Source: Methanococcoides orientis (GTDB lineage Archaea; Halobacteriota; Methanosarcinia; Methanosarcinales; Methanosarcinaceae). From it: a stretch of 64,000 bases of DNA. The notes beneath the pieces were generated by a model. That model saw only the letters and a program-made list of their open reading frames with translations. It was not told where the DNA came from and did no database searches. The DNA is taken from positions 496,001-560,000 of the forward strand of contig NZ_CP073710.1 of NCBI RefSeq assembly GCF_021184045.1, written 5' to 3'. Both the position numbers and the translations under genes were made by a program. Shown in pieces: positions 53,134 through 63,155 of this stretch (position 1 is its first letter; every line of letters starts with the position of its first letter).

Positions 53134-54516
53134 ATGTTGCTGGCACTTTTCATCATTTTTACAGCAACTACATTAACAGCATCCGCTGCAACAGTGGATG
53201 GAAACGCACAGGCAATTGCTGATCTGGAAACAGCATTGACATTTGTCTGGCTGCTTGTTGCAGGAGCAATAGTGTTCCTGATGCATGCAGGATTTTCACT
53301 GGTAGAGGTCGGACTTACACGGTCCAAGAACACTGCCAATATTCTCATGAAGAACTTCATGACCATATGCCTTGGTATTCTGGTATACTGGGCAGTGGGA
53401 TGGGGTATCATGTATGGTGCCGATGCAGCAGGACTGATAGGCATCGACCAGTTCTTCCTTAAAGGAGCAGACAATGCCCTCTGGAACAGCTGGTGGTTCC
53501 AGATGGTGTTCGCAGCAACCGGAGCAACCATAGTTTCCGGGGCAATGGCAGAAAGAACTGACCTGAAAGCTTACCTTATATACACGATTGCACTTGTAGC
53601 ATTTATCTATCCGGTATACGGTCACTGGGTCTGGAGCGGTGCTGACAAAGCACTTCTCGCAGGTGTTGAAAGCCCCATAGTAAAATTCGCTGGTGTGGGA
53701 TTCCATGACTTTGCAGGATCCGGAGTAGTACACTCAATAGGTGGTTATTCTGCTCTTGCAGGAGTGATGCTTGTAGGTGCCAGGATAGGTAAGTTCAGAA
53801 ATGGAAAGCCAGTAGCTATTCCAGGCCACAACCTTACATTTGCATTCCTCGGAACTCTTATCCTGGCAGTGGGATGGATAGGTTTCAACGGAGGAAGTAC
53901 ACTTGACGGTAATGATCCATACATGAATCTGGTGATTGCAAACACATTCATCTCAGCAGCTGCAGGTGCAGTAGCTGTGATGCTGATCACCTGGATCAAG
54001 ACGGGGAAACCCGACCCCTCACTTACTGCAAACGGTCTCCTCGCAGGTCTTGTGGCAATTACAGCACCATGCGGTTCAGTTAACAACTGGGCAGCACTGG
54101 TTATCGGACTTGTAGGAGGAATTGTTGTCTACAAAGGAGTAATGTTCAATGAGACTGTCCTGAAGGTAGACGATCCTGTAGGTGCTATTGCAGTACACGG
54201 TTATGCAGGAAGCTGGGGGCTATTAGCAGTGGGAATATTCTCAATAGGAATGGGGAACGGTATTCTTTCCGATGCAGTATATGCAGCAGAAGGATTAGGT
54301 TTGATCTATGGGGGATATGGCCAGTTCGTCATCCAGTTCATAGGAATGGTCTTGAGTATCATATGGGGATTTGGAATTTCCTATATTGTATTCAAGATAA
54401 TTGACCTTGCAATAGGGATCCGTGTCTCTGCAGGAGATGAGATCGCAGGCCTTGACCAGGTCGAACATGGTATCAGGGCATATCCTGAGTATGTTCTGAG
54501 CAGAGAGGAGGCCTGA
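53134..54516 (+). CDS. amt: ammonium transporter Amt
   Basis: 460-residue trimeric ammonium channel with a cleaved N-terminal signal (LALFIIFTATTLTASA) and eleven helices. Family landmarks include FSLVEVGLTRSKN, DFAGSGVVHSIGG (first pore His), and the second pore His in VHGYAGSWG. It is followed after 4 bases by glnK, the usual regulator that plugs its cytosolic side. Serves nitrogen supply, and may recover ammonium released by methylamine use. Confidence 0.95.
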   Translation: MLLALFIIFTATTLTASAATVDGNAQAIADLETALTFVWLLVAGAIVFLMHAGFSLVEVGLTRSKNTANILMKNFMTICLGILVYWAVGWGIMYGADAAGLIGIDQFFLKGADNALWNSWWFQMVFAATGATIVSGAMAERTDLKAYLIYTIALVAFIYPVYGHWVWSGADKALLAGVESPIVKFAGVGFHDFAGSGVVHSIGGYSALAGVMLVGARIGKFRNGKPVAIPGHNLTFAFLGTLILAVGWIGFNGGSTLDGNDPYMNLVIANTFISAAAGAVAVMLITWIKTGKPDPSLTANGLLAGLVAITAPCGSVNNWAALVIGLVGGIVVYKGVMFNETVLKVDDPVGAIAVHGYAGSWGLLAVGIFSIGMGNGILSDAVYAAEGLGLIYGGYGQFVIQFIGMVLSIIWGFGISYIVFKIIDLAIGIRVSAGDEIAGLDQVEHGIRAYPEYVLSREEA

Positions 54517-54520
54517 TAGA

Positions 54521-54859
54521 ATGCAGAAGATAGAAGCGATCATAAGGCCCACGAAGATACATGATGTTAAGGCTGCACTGGAGAATGCAAAATTCGAGAG
54601 CATGACCATAACGGATGTTACAGGCCGTGGTAAACAGAGAGGAATGATCCATCAGTGGAGAGGACGTGAATATTGCGTAGACCTGTTACCCAAGATCAAG
54701 GTTGAGATCGTGGTTCCAGAAGCAAAGGTCGATGAAGTGGTCGGGATCATCATGGAGAACGCTTCAACGGGTGAAGTTGGTGATGGAAAGATATTCATCT
54801 ACCCTGTCGAAAGAGCTATTCGGATACGCACAGGCGAAACAGATGGGGATGCACTCTAA
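54521..54859 (+). CDS. glnK: PII nitrogen regulatory protein GlnK
   Basis: 112-residue PII signal protein: T-loop GRGKQRGMIHQWRGREY with Tyr51, and the C-terminal DGKIFIYPVERAIRIRTGE. It senses 2-oxoglutarate and ADP/ATP and blocks Amt. GAGGAGG lies upstream. The translation stop falls within the loop of the terminator hairpin. Confidence 0.96.
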   Translation: MQKIEAIIRPTKIHDVKAALENAKFESMTITDVTGRGKQRGMIHQWRGREYCVDLLPKIKVEIVVPEAKVDEVVGIIMENASTGEVGDGKIFIYPVERAIRIRTGETDGDAL

Positions 54860-54869
54860 AGTGCATCCC
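54846..54869 (+). terminator. terminator of amt-glnK
   Basis: 10-bp perfect stem GGGATGCACT/AGTGCATCCC, loop CTAA containing the glnK stop, followed by TTTATATTTATTTT. Confidence 0.8.
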
Positions 54870-54962
54870 TTTATATTTATTTTGATCATACCTATTTTAT
54901 TATAATAGGTTACAAATCTTGCTTCTTTTGGGAATACATATCAAACTTTTCTTCATTCAAAT

Positions 54963-56879
54963 TCAAATAATGCCGACACCAACAAAAGTTATTTTTGACT
55001 CCATCGGTGGATGATGCCATCCTTCCGGTGAAACATGCTTTTCCGTTACCGTTACATTAACGTTACTTTCCCGAATACCACATTCACTCATGTAGCTATA
55101 GGCCATCGATCTGCCATGATCGTTAGCAAAAGTTAATGCCTGTACGTATGTGTCAAACTTTAGCCTTCCGTCAGGAGAGAATACAAAGAAATCCCTATCT
55201 GGATCGTTCAATGACACCGGTTTTATCATAATCTCGATCCTTTTGATGCCTTTGCCAAAAAGAGCACCTGCAGCATTACCCACTTCAGCATGATCCGGAA
55301 CTATCACGTCAGCGTTTATGAAAGATCTGACATCATCCTTATAGGCTATTACAGGCCCTCCAAGAAGTATTACTGGAATTTCGACGTCGAACTTTGCCTT
55401 GAACTTTCCATCAACGATCTTTTCAATTCCTGAACGGTCCACTCCTGGAAGGATATAAGACATCAATTCAAGTGACATGTTCCTGGCAAATCTTTTTTTC
55501 AGAGAGGCAGAAAGCTCATATTTACCGGTATTATTCAGCTTTGCAATGACATCCGCACCCAATTTGGATGCCTCTGAGTTCCATTCATTGTACTCACCAA
55601 GAACATGCAGTACATCTGTTGGTGTAAAACCGATGGCCTGGATTAATCTTTTCTTTATGAGAGAGCTCAATATAAAGGAAGATGGAGGTTTTTTAAGCCT
55701 GGTACTCATATCATCGAACGAAACAGGATCTATGCCTATCAAGGATAGGACCATCTCTTCATTCTCTGTCAGTTCAACGATCTCATGGTTGGTTCTTACA
55801 AAGAACTTGGTTGGCTGGATATTCTCATCAAAAAGCCTGCGAGAAGGAACTACAATTCTCTTTAATTTTTCGAGAAACCCTTTATATTTAACAGCAGCAA
55901 GGCATAAAGGTTCTACTCTTCTGGGACCTATGTACATGTTTTTGTCCTTAGTCCAGATATGACTGTCACCACCCATTGCAGATGTTTCCATATGAATTGC
56001 CTTGACCTTTGTCTGCCAGCCACCAACAATTGCACCTGCTTCACTGAGGTCTGGAACGTTTTCACAAAGCATGGAAACGTCAGTACTTGTACCACCAACA
56101 TCTATGACAGCGCATGTATCAATATCAGAAAGATAGGAGGCACCGATCAGACTTGCAGCAGGACCTGAGAATATCGTTTCGATGGGTCTTTCCAGCGCGT
56201 CTCTGATACCAACAACAGAACCATCGCATTTGAGCATGATGAGCCTTGCATCCATCTGCCTTCTCTTCATTTCGGATATTATTGCATTAATGAAATGTTT
56301 TCCAACAGGGAGTAATTGTGCGTTAAGATAAGCTGTTACTGATCTCTCATAGGCACCTATATCCTGGGAAAGTTCATGTCCACATACTACCGGTTTACCT
56401 GTGAGTTTTGTGATCATCTCCTTTACCCGGAGTTCATGCTCAGGATTGCGTATGCTAAAATGTCCGGATACAGCAAAAGCTGAGACATTATCCTTGACCC
56501 TCAGGACGAAGTTCTTCACAGCTTCTATATCCAAAGGTGCCATTTCTTCTCCCATATGGTCATGGCCACCTGAAACAAAAATGATATCATTCGTTGGGAA
56601 ATCCTTTTCAATATTATGATCACCTGCAAGAATAAGGGCTACCGGATAGCCGGTATCTTCAAGAACAGTATTTGTGGCAAGTGTTGTGGAGAGTGATACA
56701 AGTTTTACTTTTTTCAGGTATTCTTCATCGATACCATCAATTGCATTCTGAATTCCCTCGATCAGATCAGGATATGTTGTCAGTGCCTTATTGGAAGTTA
56801 CAACTGACCTGTTAGAATCCCTTACAAGGATCGCATCCGTATATGTTCCGCCTGCATCAATGCCCAAACTATATTGCAT
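54963..56879 (-). CDS. hydantoinase/oxoprolinase (HyuA) family protein
   Basis: 638-residue ATP-dependent enzyme of the hydantoinase A/5-oxoprolinase family with the actin-like ATPase signatures LGIDAGGTYTDAIL at the start and VIDVGGTSTDVSML near residue 265. The usual partner HyuB is absent, and the protein is close in plan to stand-alone archaeal members of unknown substrate. AAAGGTGA precedes the ATG. A long stem-loop lies between it and the upstream CDF gene. Confidence 0.8.
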   Translation of the reverse strand: MQYSLGIDAGGTYTDAILVRDSNRSVVTSNKALTTYPDLIEGIQNAIDGIDEEYLKKVKLVSLSTTLATNTVLEDTGYPVALILAGDHNIEKDFPTNDIIFVSGGHDHMGEEMAPLDIEAVKNFVLRVKDNVSAFAVSGHFSIRNPEHELRVKEMITKLTGKPVVCGHELSQDIGAYERSVTAYLNAQLLPVGKHFINAIISEMKRRQMDARLIMLKCDGSVVGIRDALERPIETIFSGPAASLIGASYLSDIDTCAVIDVGGTSTDVSMLCENVPDLSEAGAIVGGWQTKVKAIHMETSAMGGDSHIWTKDKNMYIGPRRVEPLCLAAVKYKGFLEKLKRIVVPSRRLFDENIQPTKFFVRTNHEIVELTENEEMVLSLIGIDPVSFDDMSTRLKKPPSSFILSSLIKKRLIQAIGFTPTDVLHVLGEYNEWNSEASKLGADVIAKLNNTGKYELSASLKKRFARNMSLELMSYILPGVDRSGIEKIVDGKFKAKFDVEIPVILLGGPVIAYKDDVRSFINADVIVPDHAEVGNAAGALFGKGIKRIEIMIKPVSLNDPDRDFFVFSPDGRLKFDTYVQALTFANDHGRSMAYSYMSECGIRESNVNVTVTEKHVSPEGWHHPPMESKITFVGVGII

Positions 56880-56907
56880 TATTTTTCACCTTTATCTCTG
56901 CTCATAA

Positions 56908-56951
56908 CGATCTGAATTTCCGGGTCCAATTTGAAACGGAAATTCAGATCG
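56908..56951 (-). other. 15-bp inverted repeat between CDF and hyuA-like genes
   Basis: CGATCTGAATTTCCG (56908-56922) and CGGAAATTCAGATCG (56937-56951) pair perfectly around a 14-base loop. No T-tract follows in either direction, so it is more likely an attenuator, RNA processing site or protein-binding site than a simple terminator. Confidence 0.7.
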
Positions 56952-56963
56952 CTAATAGAAACA

Positions 56964-57809
56964 TTATAGAGGCTCGACGTGAACAAATACGTCCGAAACT
57001 CCTCTATAAGTTCTTTTCAGATCACTTTCGATGCGTGCCACCAAACGCTGTGTGTCCCTGATATGCATATCAGACAATACTTTAACACGTAGGTCAACAA
57101 AAATGCTCTGCGAAGCTCCATGCGCACGAACCATATAGCAATCCTCCACTCCATCTATCGAATTCACTATTCTGCAGACAGCATTTTCATCTAGCCTACA
57201 GCCATCACATAATGTATTACTGGATTCGACAATGATGGATGCACACTCCTTAAAAAGAAATGCAACGATAAGAAATACGACCAGGATCTCTGCCAGTGGA
57301 TAGATAGTTCCGGATATCAGGATCCCTGCAACTACAATTGATAATAAAAGGTCGGTTTCCACCAGAGATGGAGTTAAAATATCTTTTAGCCCTAAGGCCG
57401 AATCTTCTTTTTTGTTTTTTAATATTAAAATATCAAGAATGATTGCAACAAACAATGTGGCAAGTATAAATGGATAAAATTTGTAATAATTATCTACTGA
57501 TATAGCTGTGATTATCGTTTTTAGAATATAGATGCCAAACAGAACAAACATTAAGGCAACAAAAAGAGACATCAATGAACCATATTTTTTGTATCCATAT
57601 GGATGATCTCTGTCAGTAAACTGAGAAACTATCTGTGGAACAAATATTCTGGCAGATCCGATTGTACAAATAAACAGCGAATAATATCCAATTGATTCAA
57701 TTGCAGAGAGACCCGCATAAATTCCTATAGTTAATTCAAGAATTGCAATTGCCAGGTAAACTAAAAGGAAGGCAAATGATATTCCCTTTATTGAATAGAT
57801 CGTCCACAT
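56964..57809 (-). CDS. cation diffusion facilitator (CDF) transporter
   Basis: 281 residues: about five or six helices in the first 205 residues with DRDHPYGYKKYGS (the metal-site region after helix 2) and a cytosolic ferredoxin-like C-terminal domain (VRAHGASQSIFVDLRVKV, HIRDTQRLVARIESDLKR). A cysteine-rich link CDGC lies between. Exports Zn2+, Mn2+ or Fe2+ in relatives; metal not assigned. GAAGGGATC precedes the ATG. Confidence 0.85.
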   Translation of the reverse strand: MWTIYSIKGISFAFLLVYLAIAILELTIGIYAGLSAIESIGYYSLFICTIGSARIFVPQIVSQFTDRDHPYGYKKYGSLMSLFVALMFVLFGIYILKTIITAISVDNYYKFYPFILATLFVAIILDILILKNKKEDSALGLKDILTPSLVETDLLLSIVVAGILISGTIYPLAEILVVFLIVAFLFKECASIIVESSNTLCDGCRLDENAVCRIVNSIDGVEDCYMVRAHGASQSIFVDLRVKVLSDMHIRDTQRLVARIESDLKRTYRGVSDVFVHVEPL

Positions 57810-57895
57810 ATTGATCCCTTCATTTTTTCAGATCAAGTAACAACCGATCAGGTGACCGGCTGGAAACTTGAAAGTATCTATTTTTTGCACCGTGA

Positions 57896-58474
57896 TTATA
57901 GAGGTGCAACTGTCTTGCCAAATACTGAATTCGCTACAAGTGCAAGTGAGGTGTACATTGCACAAAGACCAAGTAATAAGGTCATGTAACCTGCCAGAGA
58001 GCCAATTCCAATTCCAAAGTTTGCTGCTGCATTCAGGAAGAATGTCAGTGTGAGTGTAATGAATACCACAATTATTGCCTTGACACCGATCTTAAACGTA
58101 ACAAGCAATAATACCAGGGAAACCATGCCCCATATCAGAAGGTAAAAACCAACGGATGCTGCACTGGCTGCACCGAGTACTCCTCCTGCAAGACCTGTAG
58201 ACATTAGTATGAACGCAAAGGAAAACCAGAATAGGCCAAAAGCTGAGAATGCTGTTGCTCCGAAAACATCGCCTTTTTTCCAGCCCTGCATACCTGCAAA
58301 TACCTGTGCAAAGCCACCAAGGAATATGGACATTGAGACTACCATTGTAGCATCTGCGAAGAATCCTGACCCCATCAGGCCAAGCATTGTAGCAGCAAGA
58401 CCAAGTCCCATAAATCCGAGAGGGGCAAAGTCTGCTGTATTATCAACTATACTTCTTAAATTTTCGTCTGTCAA
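57896..58474 (-). CDS. GPR1/FUN34/YaaH family acetate-type transporter
   Basis: 192 residues with six hydrophobic helices and the family start APLGFMGLGLAATML. Relatives (SatP, AceP) carry acetate or succinate. Start is TTG at 58474, decided by GGAAGTGATC four bases upstream. In a methylotroph the physiological direction could be uptake of acetate as carbon source. It is probably a separate unit downstream of mtaB on the minus strand. Confidence 0.85.
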   Translation of the reverse strand: MTDENLRSIVDNTADFAPLGFMGLGLAATMLGLMGSGFFADATMVVSMSIFLGGFAQVFAGMQGWKKGDVFGATAFSAFGLFWFSFAFILMSTGLAGGVLGAASAASVGFYLLIWGMVSLVLLLVTFKIGVKAIIVVFITLTLTFFLNAAANFGIGIGSLAGYMTLLLGLCAMYTSLALVANSVFGKTVAPL

Positions 58475-58797
58475 AGATGATCACTTCCTGTTTTATTGTA
58501 ATAATGGATGTTGTAAACTACCAATAATTAATATGTAGAGTTGTGAATAAATATAAGTCACAATAAATTATAACGCGAAACCTCGCTCATTAAAAATATA
58601 AACCAATAATTTAAAGGAGATAAAGGAGTTTGTAAATTCCTGGGTATCGCCTCCTGTCTGTTTGTTTGCTTTAGGGAAAGGGTGTTACCGTAGTTAGTAA
58701 AGGGGTTTAAAAACGTCTGTAATACAAGGTGATGAAAAGTAGCCCCGAAAGATCCGGGGCTACAGTCCACGTCTGGGAGAAATTTCCAGTAATCTGC
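58475..58797. other. intergenic between acetate-type transporter and mtaB
   Basis: 323 bases with AT-rich promoter-like sequence for the transporter (TATA-like block near 58556-58565) and, at its other end, the mtaB terminator. No gene seen. Confidence 0.5.
58739..58763 (-). terminator. terminator of first mtaCB operon
   Basis: 9-bp stem GTAGCCCCG/CGGGGCTAC with a 7-base loop, followed on the minus strand by TTTTCATCA. Confidence 0.75.
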
Positions 58798-60183
58798 TTA
58801 GAGACCGTAGTTCTCAGGCAGGAATACCTTGACTTCTTCCTTGTACTTTGCCATGGAGTCGCTCATGAAGGTGTCCTGGTCGTCTGTAAGTGCGGACAGT
58901 GCTTCCTTTGCATCTGCGAGTGCACCCTTCTCGAATCTTGTGAGCTCGAGCTTGCCAGCCATGCCCTCTTCCATGATCTCTATGGATTTGAGTGCAGCGT
59001 TCTTTGCACGGAGATATATGTCATTTCCGTCTTTGACAATTGCTTCACCAACGCGGTATGCATTGTCATATGCAAGCACATAGCCTTGTGGATCCCTGAA
59101 CTTGTCGGAAAGTGTGAACAGGTCTCTGAGATCCTTTGCTTTTCCTGTTGCAGTTGCTGTGTTCATTAAAGCACAGTCATATGCAAGGGATTCTGACCAG
59201 CACTGGACAGAGGTTCCACCGAATTCAGCGTGGTATTCTACTGATTCGTTGGACCAGAGGTCACAGCACTGCATGACAAGGTTGCCCATTACATCAGAGT
59301 GTGCGCAGGTTGAACTCTTACCTTCCTGTGCGATTGGGACACCAGCAATTGATTTTACGATGGTGTTCTCATATCCACAGTCCTTACCTGGACCTAGAGC
59401 TCCTGCCTCGTATGCTGCGAGTGATCTTGGTGCTGAGATTGCTCTTGCAATGATAGCAAGTGTGTGAGCAAGGTTCTTGTCGAGCAGACCACCTGCAATG
59501 AACATTGCAGTGTTTGCTTCGGAACAGTCAGTGTCACCGGCTGCAACAACATTGTTCTTCTTTGCAACACTGGCGATCTCCTGCCAGATGAAGTCCATAT
59601 CAATGGTGCCCAGGCAGCCAATTGCGTAGAGCATACCAGGAACATCGTTCCTAAGGATGGAGTAGTCGAATACTTCCTTACCACCCATTGTTTCAATTGA
59701 TAACAGGTCTGCACCGTTTGATGCTACTTCTTCGAATGATTCCATGAGGGTGTTGAACTTGTCACCTCTAAGCTCAAGGAAGTCACGGTCTTCACGGATG
59801 TCACCAGGTGTGTGTCTCAATGCACATTTGATACCGTATTCATCGTGGAACTCTTCCATGATTTCCTTCTGTGCGTGTGCGACCTCTCCTCCCCATGTTG
59901 GGTTGTTGGTCATCTGTTCAACGTGTTCTGTTTCAAGTACTACAGATGGGAACCCTACCTGAACCATGCGGTTCATGATATCTGTGGTGATCCTCTGGTA
60001 TTCCTTGACGAGTTTCTCCTTTGATGCACCTGCTTCAGGTCTTGGAGCATAGTTAACTTCAGGGGTTGTGTATCCGCCACCGATCTCAAGGCCAAGTCCT
60101 GCCTTTACAGGGAATTTGGAATGACCGAAGACCATTTCATCTGCACTGCCGTATGCCATCTTTGTATATCTGTTGATTGCCAT
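58798..60183 (-). CDS. mtaB: methanol:corrinoid methyltransferase MtaB (copy 1)
   Basis: Zinc enzyme that transfers the methyl group of methanol to MtaC. At 461 residues it equals the Methanosarcina enzyme, and the three zinc ligands fall at the known positions: Glu164 (SIETMGG), Cys220 (AGDTDCSE) and Cys269 (GPGKDCGYEN). Start at 60183 is set by AGAGGTGAG. It lies 12 bases after mtaC. Transcribed mtaC then mtaB. Confidence 0.97.
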   Translation of the reverse strand: MAINRYTKMAYGSADEMVFGHSKFPVKAGLGLEIGGGYTTPEVNYAPRPEAGASKEKLVKEYQRITTDIMNRMVQVGFPSVVLETEHVEQMTNNPTWGGEVAHAQKEIMEEFHDEYGIKCALRHTPGDIREDRDFLELRGDKFNTLMESFEEVASNGADLLSIETMGGKEVFDYSILRNDVPGMLYAIGCLGTIDMDFIWQEIASVAKKNNVVAAGDTDCSEANTAMFIAGGLLDKNLAHTLAIIARAISAPRSLAAYEAGALGPGKDCGYENTIVKSIAGVPIAQEGKSSTCAHSDVMGNLVMQCCDLWSNESVEYHAEFGGTSVQCWSESLAYDCALMNTATATGKAKDLRDLFTLSDKFRDPQGYVLAYDNAYRVGEAIVKDGNDIYLRAKNAALKSIEIMEEGMAGKLELTRFEKGALADAKEALSALTDDQDTFMSDSMAKYKEEVKVFLPENYGL

Positions 60184-60195
60184 TTTTCTCACCTC

Positions 60196-60966
60196 TTAGT
60201 GTTTATGGAATTCCTCTTTCAGTGCGCTAATACTTGCACCGGCAACGATCTTATCTGCCATCTTTGGTGCGTCAGCAGCTTCTTCACCGTAGACCCCCAG
60301 ATCATAGGTAGCAACAAAGTCCTGATTAACTGCTCCACCGCCACAGGCGAATGGGACCTTAAGACCTGCTTCAAGAAGCCTGTCGTTGACAGCCTTGAAA
60401 GCGTACATTGTTGTTGTCATCAGTGCGGTACCTGTAAGCATGATTGGGTTCTCAGCTTTGACAGCCTCGATAACTTCATCCACAGGAACGTCACGTCCCA
60501 GGTCAACTACTTCATAGCCGTTTGCTCGAAGAAGAGCAGCAACGATGGTCTTTCCAATGTCGTGTACATCTCCTTCTGCTACGTGGCATACAACCTTACC
60601 CTTTGAAACAGGTGCTTCGTCAGACTGATCCTTACAGAAGTCGATACCATCGAGCATTGCATCTGCAGACATCATAACGTTTGGTAGGAAAATGATACCC
60701 TGGTCATACAGATCTGTAACAACCTTCATACCTACCATGAGAGCATCGTCGATCAATGCAATTGGATCCTTGCCTGCAGCGATTGCAGCTTCAAGGCCTT
60801 CGATAACGTCGTCTTCCTCGCCTTCAAAGATAGCTTCTGCAATTGGTCTGAATAACTCTTCCTTTGGATAGAGTTCAGCTGCAGCGTCTTCAGGCGTCAT
60901 TGCCTTTTCCATTTTCACATTGTACCTTACCAGAATTTCACTGGGGTCTATATCGAGACTGGTCAT
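60196..60966 (-). CDS. mtaC: methanol corrinoid protein MtaC (copy 1)
   Basis: 256-residue cobalamin carrier for MtaB: helical cap to about 115 and Rossmann domain with lower ligand His135 in EGDVHDIG, then LTGTALMTTTM and GGGAVNQDF. The start at MTSLDID is set by AAAGGAAG upstream; the frame extends to 61053 without reason. First gene of mtaCB, preceded by an approximately 95-base leader from TATA 61086-61094. Confidence 0.96.
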   Translation of the reverse strand: MTSLDIDPSEILVRYNVKMEKAMTPEDAAAELYPKEELFRPIAEAIFEGEEDDVIEGLEAAIAAGKDPIALIDDALMVGMKVVTDLYDQGIIFLPNVMMSADAMLDGIDFCKDQSDEAPVSKGKVVCHVAEGDVHDIGKTIVAALLRANGYEVVDLGRDVPVDEVIEAVKAENPIMLTGTALMTTTMYAFKAVNDRLLEAGLKVPFACGGGAVNQDFVATYDLGVYGEEAADAPKMADKIVAGASISALKEEFHKH

Positions 60967-61756
60967 GTTTTGCTTCCTTTGTTCTTTTTTATGTATTGAG
61001 ACGAACATTCTAAATTTAGAAGATCGCCTTCGATCCAATCCATAAGATTTCAACCTGAAATCCTAATAAAACGTCTGGTATTTACGTATATAAACATATT
61101 TATTTGCTATTTTTACTATATAAGTATACCTCATAATTCGAATTATTTCCAATAGTTAAATTAAAAAATAAAAACCATCTATTGATTATGAAAATTAGTT
61201 CAAAATTTACCATTAATAAAAAATATAACATTATAATGTATAGATATTCTTATATAACATTATTTTAGTTCGTTTAACATGAACTCATATATATATGTAT
61301 CTCTCAACCGTTGATATGGTCAAACAAATTTAATATGAAAATTAACGTCTATTGATCTCGATAATAGACTTAAAGTAATCCTTATGTTTATAAACTCTAT
61401 ACAAAATTATCGATATATTTATATGACTTATAACTTATTAATTTACTATTGACTGATATTAAAAGCACTAACATTAGGCAGAATAAACAAAAAACAAACA
61501 AATCGTGGAATATTAATATAGAAATATTTTGTAAAGATTGGTATGGTTATGCAAATATAATTGATCTTTTATAATAATAATTAATGATTGGTAACTCTAT
61601 GGTATGCCATAACACTTAAATAGCAAATCTCTGCGCAACCTTTGACTTGACAAAAAGATTATCTTGATCAGCAGGAAATAACACTGTACCGCAATTATAA
61701 AAAGAAAGATTGTGCCATAATTTAAAAGAAAAAGTAGAAAATGAGAAGATATTTTT
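60967..61756. other. 790-base AT-rich spacer with mtaC promoter
   Basis: Very AT-rich, no gene. On the minus strand TTTATATAC (61086-61094) is a good TATA box for mtaC copy 1, and another TTATATAG lies near 61118-61125. The remaining 600 bases have many TATA-like blocks but no coding potential; long upstream regions are typical for regulated mta operons. Confidence 0.55.
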
Positions 61757-63142
61757 TTAATAACCATAATTTTCAGGTCTGAATTCAGGCATTTCAGCTT
61801 TGAATTTGTCCATTTGCTCTTCAATAAAAACATCTTTTTCATCGGTAAGGGAATTAAGTATCTTAGTAGCATTTGCCAGAGATGCTTTCTCGAACTTGGA
61901 AAGTTCTAACTGTCCCTTTGAACCTCCTTCAATAATATCACAGGCTTCAATTGCAGCGTTCCTGGAACGTAAATAGATGTCATTCCCATCCTTTACGATG
62001 GCTTCTCCTATCCTGTACGCATTATCAAATGCAAGCATGAAGGCCTGAGGATCACGGTAACGATCCGAAACCATAAGTACATCCCTAAAGACTTTTCCAT
62101 AACCAGCTTCAATAGCCGTATTCAACATTGAGCAATCATAGGATAGTGTTTCACCCCAGCACTGGACACTTGTACCACCAAATTCGCCGTGATATTCTAC
62201 AGACTCATTAGACCAGAGATCACAGCACTGCATGACAAGATTGCCCATCAGATCCGAATGAGCGCAGGTGGAAGCCTTTCCTTCCTGTGAAATGGGGTAA
62301 CCTGTAATTGCCTTTATGATCGTATTCTCGTAACCACAATCCTTTCCTGGTCCGACTGCTCCTGCCTCGTATGCAGCAAGAGACCTTGGCGCAGATATAG
62401 CTCTTGCAACTATAGCCATCGTATGAGCAAGTTTCCTTTCAAGGAGACCTCCTGCAATGAACATAGCAGTGTTCGCTTGGGCACAATCGGTATCTCCTGC
62501 AGCAATAACATTGTGTTTCTTTGCAATGCTGCTGATCTCGGACCAGATGAACTCAACATCAAGAGTTCCAAGAATTCCTATTGAGAACAAAATTCCAGGT
62601 ATGTCGTTACGCAGGATCGCGGAGTCAAAAGCACCTTTTCCTCCAAGTGATTCGATCGAAAGCATATCCGCACCGCTGGACGCCACCTGTTCAAAAGATT
62701 CCATAAGAACATCATAAGGATCTCCACGCAGGTCAAGACTTTCACGACCTCCGCGGATATCGGCAAGAGTATTGCGCAATGCACATTTGATACCATATTC
62801 ATCGTAATATTCTTCCATGATGGTCTTCTGAGCATGTGCGACCTCTGCTCCCCATTCAGGATTAGTGGTCATCTGAAGAACATGTTCGGTCTCAAGCACT
62901 ACAGAAGGAAAGCCCACCTGAACCATCCTTTGAAGGATATCAGTTGTGATCTTTTCATATTCTGCGACAAGTTTCTCTTTAGATTCTCCTGAGGATGGCC
63001 GGGGTGCATAATTCACTTCTGCAGAAGTATAACCGGCTCCGATCTCAAGATCAAAGCCAGTACTTATGGGATAAAGGGAATGTCCGAAGACCATGTCCTC
63101 AAAATCATCGTATGCCATTTTTGTATAACGTTTTATATCCAT
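61757..63142 (-). CDS. mtaB: methanol:corrinoid methyltransferase MtaB (copy 2)
   Basis: 461 residues with zinc ligands Glu164 (SIESLGG), Cys220 (AGDTDCAQ) and Cys269 (GPGKDCGYEN) all kept. Differs from copy 1 across the whole length (for example CALRNTLADIRGGRESLDL versus CALRHTPGDIREDRDFLEL), so it is an old isozyme, not a recent copy as for mtmB. It follows its own mtaC by 13 bases. Confidence 0.96.
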   Translation of the reverse strand: MDIKRYTKMAYDDFEDMVFGHSLYPISTGFDLEIGAGYTSAEVNYAPRPSSGESKEKLVAEYEKITTDILQRMVQVGFPSVVLETEHVLQMTTNPEWGAEVAHAQKTIMEEYYDEYGIKCALRNTLADIRGGRESLDLRGDPYDVLMESFEQVASSGADMLSIESLGGKGAFDSAILRNDIPGILFSIGILGTLDVEFIWSEISSIAKKHNVIAAGDTDCAQANTAMFIAGGLLERKLAHTMAIVARAISAPRSLAAYEAGAVGPGKDCGYENTIIKAITGYPISQEGKASTCAHSDLMGNLVMQCCDLWSNESVEYHGEFGGTSVQCWGETLSYDCSMLNTAIEAGYGKVFRDVLMVSDRYRDPQAFMLAFDNAYRIGEAIVKDGNDIYLRSRNAAIEACDIIEGGSKGQLELSKFEKASLANATKILNSLTDEKDVFIEEQMDKFKAEMPEFRPENYGY

Positions 63143-63155
63143 AAATTAACCACCA

